Virus record (IMG/VR): IMGVR_UViG_3300010883_011181
Coordinates: 1-23,817 of that record
DNA length: 23,817 bases
From: a virus
Strand: one strand, 5' to 3'
Positions 1 through 6,421 of the stretch are shown here, in pieces. The notes beneath the pieces are model-generated. The model ran no database searches and had not been told where the DNA came from. It was given only the letters and a program-made list of their open reading frames with translations. The translations under genes and the position numbers were made by a program. Position 1 is the first letter of the stretch, and every line of letters starts with the position of its first letter.

Positions 1-202
1 AAAATTTGTTCGAGAATGGTTAAATGTTTCTCATAAACTAAAAAATAGAGAAAATAAACTTGCTAAAATAATGCAAATAGATTATTTTAAAAAAAGAAAT
101 ATTCCAATACCAACAGTCCATGCTGGTCTGAGTCATCAATGGCCCAATCGACCAGCTGGTGGGTTTGTCCGAAGCATGAAAACATACGAACAGTTTATAT
201 AG
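1..202 (+). CDS. C-terminal fragment of an unknown protein (5' end outside window)
   Basis: A reading frame is open from base 2 to a TAG stop at 200-202, giving 66 residues of a protein whose start lies outside the window. The fragment is basic and hydrophilic, with a Lys/Arg/Asn-rich stretch and a Pro-Asn-Arg-Pro turn near the end. I do not recognise a family. It lies 18 nt upstream of the APS-kinase-like gene on the same strand, so it is probably in the same transcription unit. The frame could be open by chance, but it has no stops, coding-like codon use and a plausible ribosome-binding site for the next gene just after it. Confidence 0.55.
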   Translation, partial: KFVREWLNVSHKLKNRENKLAKIMQIDYFKKRNIPIPTVHAGLSHQWPNRPAGGFVRSMKTYEQFI

Positions 203-220
203 ATATAGGAGAATTTGAGA

Positions 221-673
221 TTGAAAATATTAATAGTGGGATTACCTGACTCTGGTAAAACTTGGTTAGGTAGTAGAATTGCTGAAAAATTAGATATCCC
301 TTTTTGGGATGCTGATGTTGTGAGAAAAATATATAATGATTGGGATTTCTCTGGACGGGGTAGAGATAGACAATCAGTGCGTATGCGTAAACTTGCAGAA
401 GTTGACCCTATATCAATTTCTGCTTTTATTGCTCCTTTGCCTGGATATATAAGAAACTTTTTTCCAGATAAACTTATTTTTATGGATACTGTAAAAGATT
501 GTAAATATGAGGATACAAATAAATTATTTAAACCACCTCAAAACCCTGATGTTAGGATTAGAAAATGGATAGACGAAAACCAACTGTTCAAATGCTTGGA
601 CGATATCAACCTTGGCACAAAGGACATACAGAACTTTTCAAACGAGCTCATAGAAAAACTGGACAAGTTGTGA
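221..673 (+). CDS. cysC: APS-kinase-like P-loop kinase
   Basis: Adenylylsulfate kinases phosphorylate APS to PAPS, the sulfate donor of sulfotransferases. The protein opens with a Walker A loop (GLPDSGKT, residues 7-14), then the family's DxD/VR region (FWDADVVRKIYND) and the DFSGRGRDR segment, and further on FMDT followed by EDTNKLFKPP, a pattern I associate with marine phage APS-kinase-like proteins. I chose TTG at 221 because AGGAG at 207-211 sits 9 nt upstream and the P-loop then starts normally (MKILIVG); an in-frame TTG at 215 is too close to that site. At 150 aa it is shorter than cellular CysC (roughly 180-200). The last 109 nt overlap the nucleotidyltransferase in another frame. The family is fairly sure; the real substrate could be another small molecule. 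Confidence 0.75.
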   Translation: MKILIVGLPDSGKTWLGSRIAEKLDIPFWDADVVRKIYNDWDFSGRGRDRQSVRMRKLAEVDPISISAFIAPLPGYIRNFFPDKLIFMDTVKDCKYEDTNKLFKPPQNPDVRIRKWIDENQLFKCLDDINLGTKDIQNFSNELIEKLDKL

Positions 674-909
674 TAATGGTTCGTGACACCGGCGAAGAAT
701 TTTTTGACCAGAGTGTGGTAATAGGTGAATTATTTAATCATGGATTTGAGTATAATAAAGACTATATTATTATGGTAGTTCCTAATATTGTAAACATTAC
801 TTATGGTAGAGATGTAGGATACAAAATCGAACAGGAAAAACTGTCTAGTGATATTGAGTCTATTTCTGCCACCAAGATTCGGGCCAATGCTGGATATAAC
901 CCTGTATAA
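565..909 (+). CDS. HxGH nucleotidyltransferase (cytidylyl-/adenylyltransferase superfamily)
   Basis: Two signature motifs of the nucleotidylyltransferase alpha/beta-phosphodiesterase superfamily are present: GRYQPWHKGHTELF near residues 12-25 (HxGH, binding the nucleotide triphosphate) and ISATKIRA near the C-terminus (ISSTKIR-type). Such enzymes transfer NMP from CTP or ATP to a phosphorylated substrate such as phosphocholine, glycerol-3-phosphate or NMN; the substrate is not readable here. At 114 aa it is a minimal single-domain version. ATG 565 is preferred because the PTVQMLGRYQPWH segment looks like the conserved start of phage homologues; ATG 592 is an alternative. It overlaps the kinase by 109 nt and its 3' end overlaps the convergent APH-like gene by 50 nt. 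It may work with that kinase (phosphorylate, then activate with a nucleotide). Confidence 0.8.
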   Translation: MDRRKPTVQMLGRYQPWHKGHTELFKRAHRKTGQVVIMVRDTGEEFFDQSVVIGELFNHGFEYNKDYIIMVVPNIVNITYGRDVGYKIEQEKLSSDIESISATKIRANAGYNPV

Positions 910-1477
910 CTGAAACAGGTTTATCGGGATTAGGTTTTTTTAATCGAAGGTTATATGAGTGACAAAGAGCAATTTTATCAAGAGTTTTGATTTTATCAAA
1001 GTTCAGATTATTTCCAGTCGAACAATTGTAAAGGAAGATTAGTTTTTTCAATCCAGTCCAACCAATCCATCTACGAATCATTCTAAGTTCCCAATGCGGG
1101 TCACCTATACATTTTTTGTCCCAATCAATAAGACCTTGAAGCTTTTTATCTTTGACTATCACGTTTTTATACCATAAGTCACCATGTATTAAAGTGTTTT
1201 CTGATAATGTATCCTTTATTTCATCAAATTCTTTTATTGCCTCTTCGCAAAATCTTTCATTGTCTGATGGGGGGTGTTTTCTTAATTTATCTACTGTTTC
1301 GTGCATGAGAGATTCATTTATATTAGGAAAAGCAAAAACTATATATTTTAATTCTAATTCATGAATTTGAACTAAGAGAGAAGAAAGGTCAGAAACAAAC
1401 TCTTGACTTTCATTTCTTTTTACCATATGTTGTCCATCTATCCAGTCCCCACTTATCATATCTAGTACTGGAACCAT
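860..1477 (-). CDS. APH/choline-kinase-like protein lacking the N-lobe
   Basis: The catalytic core of the aminoglycoside phosphotransferase/choline kinase fold is clear: HGDLWYKN at residues 98-105 (Brenner-type catalytic loop with Asp100 and Asn105) and IDWDKKCIGDPHWEL from residue 117 (metal-binding Asp). These kinases phosphorylate small alcohols or sugars. The protein is 205 aa, whereas family members are usually about 260-350 aa. The N-terminal lobe with the ATP-binding lysine is absent, because the sequence begins at the hinge-like PVLD segment. The ATG directly follows an in-frame TGA and has GAGGA about 10 nt upstream, so the short form appears to be the real gene product. It is the third gene of a minus-strand operon, overlapping the upstream sulfotransferase-like gene by 16 nt. 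Activity is uncertain without the N-lobe. Confidence 0.75.
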   Translation of the reverse strand: MVPVLDMISGDWIDGQHMVKRNESQEFVSDLSSLLVQIHELELKYIVFAFPNINESLMHETVDKLRKHPPSDNERFCEEAIKEFDEIKDTLSENTLIHGDLWYKNVIVKDKKLQGLIDWDKKCIGDPHWELRMIRRWIGWTGLKKLIFLYNCSTGNNLNFDKIKTLDKIALCHSYNLRLKKPNPDKPVSVIQGYIQHWPESWWQK

Positions 1478-2148
1478 GCTTCAATTTCCTCATAGTTTGT
1501 AAATATATTTTTATAATCTGGATTATTAATAATTTCTATACCATTAGCTTTTATATAATCTTCATAGATAATGTCTTTTTTTCTAGGAAACATTTTTTCT
1601 AGATCTTTAGTAAAGGTCTCTATCTTCATAAATTTATCAAAATTTTCTTTGGTTGCTGTAAAAGAGTTTGGTTCTGGTATTTTCCTTTTCTTATTATAAT
1701 CAGAAAATTCTCTGTTTGTACCAGAATATTCTTTTCTACTAGTTTCTTCAGCAACTACTCTAAAACAAAATTGGGATATTTTATTTTTATTATGTAACCA
1801 AATAAGTGGGAAATTAGATAAGATTTTATATGCGGTATCTAATTTTTCTTCATAGGATAAATCTTTATCCTCTATCGTATAGGATAATTGTAACGGCATA
1901 CATTTTATAATAAAGTTTTTATTATTTTTAAGGTGTAGAAGTCTTTTGCTTCGTTCTTTATTGGTTATTAGATTTTCATGTATTGTATAGTCAATGGTTA
2001 CTGGTGAAGTTTTAAACCCATCATAATGAATTTTTTTCATTCTACCAAACCACTCTTTTCCATTATCAAGATTCATAGTTTCGCTTAAATGTTTTAGAAT
2101 ATAAAATGAACCAGAACGAGGAGTACACACTAAACAATGTCTATTCAT
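1462..2148 (-). CDS. Sulfotransferase-like protein, divergent paralogue
   Basis: The 228-aa product begins with the 5'-phosphosulfate-binding loop of PAPS-dependent sulfotransferases: TPRSGSFY at residues 9-16, close to the PRSGST consensus, directly after a first beta strand. The second PAPS-contact region is recognisable (WLHNKNKISQF, 117-127), but the Arg and Asp seen in the neighbouring paralogue (WLYRKDVLSQF) are both Asn here (120 and 122), so cofactor binding may be altered. Start ATG 2148 is chosen over upstream in-frame codons because AAGGA lies 7 nt before it and it overlaps the upstream gene's stop (ATGAATAG). Both paralogues end in a similar F-x-N-Y-[DE]-[QE]-I-x-x-W-F tail. The acceptor is unknown. 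Confidence 0.7.
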   Translation of the reverse strand: MNRHCLVCTPRSGSFYILKHLSETMNLDNGKEWFGRMKKIHYDGFKTSPVTIDYTIHENLITNKERSKRLLHLKNNKNFIIKCMPLQLSYTIEDKDLSYEEKLDTAYKILSNFPLIWLHNKNKISQFCFRVVAEETSRKEYSGTNREFSDYNKKRKIPEPNSFTATKENFDKFMKIETFTKDLEKMFPRKKDIIYEDYIKANGIEIINNPDYKNIFTNYEEIEAWFQY

Positions 2149-2773
2149 TGAACCATCCTTTAATTTGATCATAATTTTTAAATTTAGTTTTATAGTTAAT
2201 ATCAAGTGGAAGAGTTAATGTCAAGTTATTTTTTTCCTTGTCATACATATCCCACCACGCCCAACAATCCAGATTATAAATAATTTCTTCTGGATCATTT
2301 AGAAAATCTTCAAATGCTATTAGGGGCTCGCCTTCTTCTTCTTCACCATATTTTTCATATAAGTTCCAAAACTCATGTTGTTTTAGTTGAAATTGTTCTA
2401 ATTCATTTAATGTTGCAGTGAGTGAGTTATCAGGTATATCTGGGCGATCTCTTATGTCTGTTATGTGGTTTACCTTTGTTCGTAATCTAGTAATATGGCT
2501 CAAAAACTGTGACAGCACATCTTTCCGATATAACCACACACAGTTCATCTCTTGATATACCTGTTCATCCAACAGATAATGAGGTAGAATTTTTAAAATG
2601 TGTTGAGTTGAGGCAAATTCTGCATTATCAATATCCTTAAAATTATTATGTTTTAACCACGATTTTGAATCCGCTACACCATAATGGTTACATAAATATC
2701 TACGAAAGTAAGTTGATCCGCTTCTGGATGTGGAAACTATGCCTAACCGGCCCTTGTAAGGAGTTATCGTCAT
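2141..2773 (-). CDS. Sulfotransferase-like protein (Stf0-type PAPS-binding motifs)
   Basis: A 210-aa protein with the 5'-phosphosulfate loop STSRSGSTY at about residues 14-22 and a canonical 3'-phosphate motif WLYRKDVLSQF at 80-90 (Arg83, Asp85, Ser88), the pattern of Stf0-like sulfotransferases that move sulfate from PAPS to a hydroxyl or sugar. It is the first gene of a minus-strand operon: the downstream paralogue starts inside its stop codon. Start ATG 2773 places the P-loop-like strand at residue 10; a longer in-frame start at 2830 would run through the divergent GNAT promoter and gene. No Shine-Dalgarno is visible. Instead the octamer TATATATA sits exactly 5 nt upstream, suggesting a very short or absent leader. 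An APS-kinase-like gene 1.5 kb away could supply PAPS. Confidence 0.72.
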   Translation of the reverse strand: MTITPYKGRLGIVSTSRSGSTYFRRYLCNHYGVADSKSWLKHNNFKDIDNAEFASTQHILKILPHYLLDEQVYQEMNCVWLYRKDVLSQFLSHITRLRTKVNHITDIRDRPDIPDNSLTATLNELEQFQLKQHEFWNLYEKYGEEEEGEPLIAFEDFLNDPEEIIYNLDCWAWWDMYDKEKNNLTLTLPLDINYKTKFKNYDQIKGWFNE

Positions 2774-2778
2774 AGAAA

Positions 2779-2786
2779 TATATATA
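2779..2786. promoter_or_regulatory. Candidate bidirectional late-type promoter (palindromic TATATATA)
   Basis: Only 18 bp separate two divergent start codons. In their exact centre is TATATATA, one mismatch from the T4 late octamer TATAAATA and identical on both strands. There are 5 nt on each side before the ATG at 2773 (minus) and the ATG at 2792 (plus). The same 5-nt spacing follows a perfect octamer at 19482-19489. No other promoter or ribosome-binding site fits in the gap. This is inference from position and similarity; AT-rich DNA makes such octamers common. Confidence 0.4.
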
Positions 2787-2791
2787 CCGAT

Positions 2792-3280
2792 ATGAAATGT
2801 GATATTTGTACCTTTGAAGATATTTTCCATATTTGGGACAAAGACTTGTGGCCCAATAGAGTAAGTAAAATTGAATCTAGAAGTTCTTTATTCTGGGATA
2901 GTCGTTTATGGGAAGGGTTTGGTAACGTATCTATAACAAAGAAACAAAAAGAAATTTGGAAATATGAACCAACTTTCTTTTGCATAAGAGATAATGATAA
3001 AATTATAGGAGTTAATAGTGGGTTTAGAACAGAAAATAAAGTCTATCGTTCCAGAGGATTATACGTTAGTAACTTATATAGATGTAAAGGACTTTCCCAA
3101 AAACTACTTGAAGCAACCATTCAACAAGGAAAACAAGAAGGATGCTCTTGGATCTGGAGCTTACCACGAAAAACAGCTCTCTCATCGTATAGTAAATCGG
3201 GGTTTTATAAGGTTGGAAATTGGATAGATGAAGGCGTTGAATTTGGGCCTAATTGTCTCGCAATAAAACAACTATTATAA
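2792..3280 (+). CDS. GNAT-family N-acetyltransferase
   Basis: A 162-aa single-domain GNAT. The acetyl-CoA-binding core is visible around YRSRGLYVSNLYRCKGLSQ (near residues 85-103), where the RxxGL segment takes the place of the (R/Q)xxGxG/A pyrophosphate loop, followed by the helix KLLEATIQQGKQEG and the YSKSGF motif typical of the last GNAT strand. GNATs transfer acetyl from acetyl-CoA to an amine; the acceptor is unknown. The N-terminal IWDKDLWPNR segment resembles GNATs of other marine T4-like phages as I recall them. It is divergent from the sulfotransferase operon, and its TAA stop overlaps the late promoter of the neck genes (3276-3283). No Shine-Dalgarno precedes its ATG. Confidence 0.78.
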   Translation: MKCDICTFEDIFHIWDKDLWPNRVSKIESRSSLFWDSRLWEGFGNVSITKKQKEIWKYEPTFFCIRDNDKIIGVNSGFRTENKVYRSRGLYVSNLYRCKGLSQKLLEATIQQGKQEGCSWIWSLPRKTALSSYSKSGFYKVGNWIDEGVEFGPNCLAIKQLL

Positions 3281-3283
3281 ATA
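3276..3283 (+). promoter_or_regulatory. T4-type late promoter TATAAATA (gp13 operon)
   Basis: Perfect match to the T4 late octamer recognised by a gp55-type sigma factor, ending 21 nt before the gp13 ATG and overlapping the stop codon of the GNAT gene. With T4 spacing, transcription would start near 3289, leaving a leader of about 16 nt that still holds the strong AAAAAGGAG ribosome-binding site. It is expected to drive gp13-gp16 and read into the ATP-pyrophosphatase genes. Confidence 0.85.
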
Positions 3284-3284
3284 G

Positions 3285-3300
3285 TTAAATAAAAAGGAGT
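3285..3300 (+). repeat. Shared 16-nt leader/RBS element (second copy 19576-19591)
   Basis: TTAAATAAAAAGGAGT occurs identically just before gp13 (3285-3300) and before gp18 (19576-19591). Each copy contains AAGGAG 5-8 nt from the ATG. It looks like a conserved strong translation-initiation leader for highly expressed virion genes. Confidence 0.7.
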
Positions 3301-3304
3301 TATA

Positions 3305-4120
3305 ATGGCAATCCCTACAACAAAAGCGACATTTAAATCATATTGTCTAAGAGCTCTTGGTTCTGGCGTCATTGATATAAATATATCAGATGATCAAGCT
3401 GATGATAGGATCGATGAAGCACTACAATACTTTGCACAATATCATTATGATAGCGTAGAGAGAATGTATCTTAAACATCTTATAACTTCAGCAGATGTTG
3501 CTCGAGCAAAAACTAATGATTCTTCTTCTGCTACAGATCATATTGATAGCTCTGTAACTGCAACATGGAAAGCAGGTAATAATTATATTCCAGTACCAGA
3601 TGCAGTAGTTTCTGTTGTTGATGTATTTCCATTTTATGAAGGTTCAACCTCAAACATGTTTGATGTACGATATCAAATGCGTTTGAATGACCTATATGAC
3701 TTTTCATCCACTTCCATGTTGCAGTATAATTTAACAATGCAACATATAGATTTTTTACAGCATTCGTTAGTGGGCGAGGTTCCTATTCGTTTTACTCAAC
3801 ATCAAAATAGACTTTATTTGGATATGGATTGGGAAAATGACGTTACAGCAGATCAAGATCACATTCTCATTGAATGTTATAGAAAATTAGACCCAACAGC
3901 ATATACTGATATGTATGACGATATTCATTTAAAACGGTATGCAACAGCTCTTATTAAAAAGCAATGGGGCGCAAATCTTTCTAAATTTAGTGGCGTTGCA
4001 ATGTTGGGTGGAGTAACTATGAATGGAGAGACTTTGTTCACTCAAGCTTTAGAAGAACAACAGAGACTCGAAGACGAAATAGCAAATAAACAATATCCAG
4101 ATTTAATGATTAAAGGATAA
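3305..4120 (+). CDS. 13: Neck protein gp13 (T4-like)
   Basis: The 271-aa protein matches the T4 gp13 head-completion/neck family: an N-terminal TKATFKSYCLRALG segment, the acidic helix DQADDRIDEALQYFAQYH, and a late ECYRKLDP segment followed by LKRYATALIKKQWG, then a C-terminal helix rich in Glu/Gln (ALEEQQRLEDEI). Together with gp14 it closes the filled head and forms the collar to which the tail docks. T4 gp13 is about 309 aa, so this is slightly shorter. The ATG has AAAAAGGAG 5 nt upstream and a perfect late promoter before it. gp14 follows after 3 nt, giving the standard T4 order 13-14-15-16-17. Confidence 0.92.
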   Translation: MAIPTTKATFKSYCLRALGSGVIDINISDDQADDRIDEALQYFAQYHYDSVERMYLKHLITSADVARAKTNDSSSATDHIDSSVTATWKAGNNYIPVPDAVVSVVDVFPFYEGSTSNMFDVRYQMRLNDLYDFSSTSMLQYNLTMQHIDFLQHSLVGEVPIRFTQHQNRLYLDMDWENDVTADQDHILIECYRKLDPTAYTDMYDDIHLKRYATALIKKQWGANLSKFSGVAMLGGVTMNGETLFTQALEEQQRLEDEIANKQYPDLMIKG

Positions 4121-4123
4121 CCA

Positions 4124-5095
4124 ATGGCTGTTAATACCGCATTTCATACTAGTGGCGCTGCTGCAACTACTACTGAAAAAAATCTTTATGCTGATTTGAT
4201 TGCAGAAGCAATTCAAATATATGGTCACGATGTTCATTATATGGATCGGACTTTAGTTGCTAAGGATGATATTTTTGGTGAGGATAATCTTGCGAAATTT
4301 AATACTCAAGCAAAAATTGAAATGTATGTTGAGGATGCTGGAGGTGGATACGCTGGACAAAGAGAATTAATGACTCAATTTGGTTTAGAAAACCTTAGTG
4401 AGATAACCTTTGTTGTTAGTAAAAATAGATTTCAAGATTTAACAAAACAAATTACAATAGAAAGTGGTACTGATACTTTATCAGGTTCTATTGTGTTAGA
4501 ATCAGGGACTATCCCCGCTTTTGAAAGTGGGTATATGATAGCAGAAAGCACCCCTACTGATGCTGATAGACCACAGGAGGGTGATTTAATATATCATCCT
4601 ACATTAAGTAGAATTTTTCAAATTAATTTCGTTGACCATGATGATCCCTTCCATCAGTTAGATAATAATCCTGTATACAAAATGAATTGTAGACTATTTG
4701 ATTACAGTCATGAAGCTATTGATACAGATATTGCGGTAATTGATGCAATTGAAACTGATCATTCCTTGAATACAGGGGATCATCAGACAACTATGGAACA
4801 ATCATCTGCTGTTAACGAAAGATTAGGATTAGAAATAGGTATTAGCAACAATGGAGATCAAGGTGTACTTCTGGAAGAGACAGGTGGAAGTTATCTTATC
4901 GGAGAGAACGATTCTAGTTCGATCGGTGTTAATGTTGTTCTTGAAGATGGTTACAGTTATCTATTACAAGAGACTTATGCTGTTGGAGATGGAACAATTG
5001 AAACGACTGCACAGAATGAATTATTTGAAGTTGCAGATAATACCATATTAGACTTTACCGAAAGTAATCCATTCGGTGATGCTGGAGGAACATAA
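4124..5095 (+). CDS. 14: Neck protein gp14 (T4-like) with inserted acidic repeats
   Basis: The first ~110 residues are typical gp14: AEAIQIYGHDVHYMDRTL, then NTQAKIEMYVEDAGGGY and FGLENLSEITFVVS. The GDLIYHPTLSRIFQINFV and NPVYKMNCRLFDYSHE segments further on are also characteristic of this family. gp14 binds gp13 to form the neck. At 323 aa it is longer than T4 gp14 (about 256). The extra length lies in two Ser/Gly/Glu-rich stretches: one near residues 114-143, rich in ESG motifs, and one near 247-283 holding two copies of an [LV]LEE/D-G-x-SYL pattern. The stop overlaps the gp15 start (ATAATG). These repeats may be surface-exposed decoration on the neck. Confidence 0.9.
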   Translation: MAVNTAFHTSGAAATTTEKNLYADLIAEAIQIYGHDVHYMDRTLVAKDDIFGEDNLAKFNTQAKIEMYVEDAGGGYAGQRELMTQFGLENLSEITFVVSKNRFQDLTKQITIESGTDTLSGSIVLESGTIPAFESGYMIAESTPTDADRPQEGDLIYHPTLSRIFQINFVDHDDPFHQLDNNPVYKMNCRLFDYSHEAIDTDIAVIDAIETDHSLNTGDHQTTMEQSSAVNERLGLEIGISNNGDQGVLLEETGGSYLIGENDSSSIGVNVVLEDGYSYLLQETYAVGDGTIETTAQNELFEVADNTILDFTESNPFGDAGGT

Positions 5096-5895
5096 TGTTA
5101 GGACAACAATTTTATCACGAAACTATGCGAAAGATGGTAGTTGCATTTGGTACAATTTTTAATGCAATAACTTTAGTTCGCAGAGACAATGATGGAAACA
5201 TTATACAAACAATGAAAGTACCATTAGCTTATGGACCAAGAGAAAAATTTCTTACTCGTTTAGAGACTGATCCAAATCTTTCTAAACAAGTTGCTGTCAC
5301 TCTTCCCAGAATAGGATTTGAAATTCAAAATCTTACATATGATACTTCTCGTAAATTAAATAGGGTTCAAAAATTTAAAAAAGTAAAGGGAGCAGATTCG
5401 GACCAACTTGATACTCAATATATGCCCGTACCATATAATCTAGATTTTGAATTATATATTCTAGCAAAACAATCTGATGATGCATTGCAGATAGTGGAAC
5501 AAATTCTGCCGTATTTCCAACCCGATTACACTATTACTGTAAAAGATATGGCGGATATGGGAATTTCTAGAGATGTTCCTATTATCTTAAATAGTATCGC
5601 TTATGAAGATAATTATAGAGATGATTTTCAAGCACGTAGAGCAATCATTTATACATTAAGTTTTACGACTAAATTTTATCTATATGGTCCTGTTACTTCC
5701 AGTTCTATCATTAAGACTGCAACAATAGATCAATATACAGATCTGCCTGATAAAGCACCGAAACGTGAACAGAGATATTCTGTCCAAGTTGATCCTATTA
5801 CCGCTGATGCTGATGATAACTTTGGATTTAATGAGACGACCTCATTCTACCAAGATGCACAGGAAATGGATCCGGTAACTGGTACAGATAAATAA
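5095..5895 (+). CDS. 15: Tail terminator / sheath stabiliser gp15 (T4-like)
   Basis: 266 aa, close to T4 gp15 (about 272). Family landmarks are GQQFYHETMRKMVVAFG at the N-terminus, PLAYGPREKFLTRLE, LPRIGFEIQNLTYD, the YNLDFELYILAKQSDDALQI strand-helix segment, and YTITVKDMADMG followed by DVPIILNSIAYEDNY. gp15 caps the finished tail tube and sheath and connects the tail to the neck. It starts within the gp14 stop and ends 14 nt before gp16. Its stop codon region contains a GATAAATA octamer that may serve as an internal late promoter. Confidence 0.93.
   Translation: MLGQQFYHETMRKMVVAFGTIFNAITLVRRDNDGNIIQTMKVPLAYGPREKFLTRLETDPNLSKQVAVTLPRIGFEIQNLTYDTSRKLNRVQKFKKVKGADSDQLDTQYMPVPYNLDFELYILAKQSDDALQIVEQILPYFQPDYTITVKDMADMGISRDVPIILNSIAYEDNYRDDFQARRAIIYTLSFTTKFYLYGPVTSSSIIKTATIDQYTDLPDKAPKREQRYSVQVDPITADADDNFGFNETTSFYQDAQEMDPVTGTDK
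5887..5894 (+). promoter_or_regulatory. Possible internal late promoter GATAAATA before gp16
   Basis: GATAAATA differs from the late octamer only at position 1, which is tolerated in T4-like cyanophage late motifs (NATAAATA). It overlaps the end of gp15 and would start transcription near 5900, immediately before the TAAGGAG site of gp16. It could simply reflect Asp-Lys-stop codons. Confidence 0.3.
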
Positions 5896-5909
5896 TATAA
5901 GGAGTTGTT

Positions 5910-6416
5910 ATGGTGAAAAAACTTGATAAAGAACTTGGTGTAGTAGATGTTGATAAAAATCAATGGCCATCTGGTTTTGAGCTCGGTGTACCATTCGAAG
6001 GCCCCGACGCGACGGCCTCGGATTTAGAAATTGCAGGGGTTGCCCCTTTCGAATCTGATGAAAATACAGTTCCCCAAAAATCAAAAATTAGTCGCTATTC
6101 AACAGAGTTAACGCAGGAGAATGATGTAGATGATGACTACAAATACCAAAGAGAGAACTTTTATAATCTTGTTGAAAGGGGTACAGATGCGATTGATGGA
6201 ATACTTGAACTCGCAAAGGAAGGCGAGCACCCAAGAGCATACGAGGTTGCTGGAAATCTTATCAAACAAGTCGCAGAAGTTGCCGAGAAATTAGGTGATC
6301 TACAAGAGAAGATGAGGAAACTTAAAGAGGTTCCTAATACTGCTCCTAAGAATGTTACCAATGCATTATTTGTTGGTAGTACAGCGGAGTTGCAAAAATT
6401 AATTAAAGGTAAGTAG
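5910..6416 (+). CDS. 16: Small terminase subunit gp16 (T4-like)
   Basis: 168 aa, close to T4 gp16 (about 164). The conserved central region reads YKYQRENFYNLVERG, then AIDGILELAKEGEHPRAYEV, with a long amphipathic helix (IKQVAEVAEKLGDLQEKMRKL) and the VTNALFVGSTAELQKL tail, all typical of T4-like gp16, which forms a ring that selects and regulates packaging of concatemeric DNA by gp17. ATG 5910 has TAAGGAG 5 nt upstream. The N-terminal part contains a short GC-rich patch (about 5998-6045, including an AGGGG-TTG-CCCCT hairpin) and a repeated V-x-PFE motif. Its partner gp17 is not adjacent: 8.8 kb of accessory genes separate them. Confidence 0.9.
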   Translation: MVKKLDKELGVVDVDKNQWPSGFELGVPFEGPDATASDLEIAGVAPFESDENTVPQKSKISRYSTELTQENDVDDDYKYQRENFYNLVERGTDAIDGILELAKEGEHPRAYEVAGNLIKQVAEVAEKLGDLQEKMRKLKEVPNTAPKNVTNALFVGSTAELQKLIKGK

Positions 6417-6421
6417 TTGTT

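Noticed and set aside
5998-6045. GC-rich patch with AGGGG-TTG-CCCCT hairpin in gp16 as a regulatory or packaging site
   Set aside because: It lies in a coding repeat (V-x-PFE) and the stem is only 5 bp; it could be a pac-like signal, but nothing beyond composition supports that.
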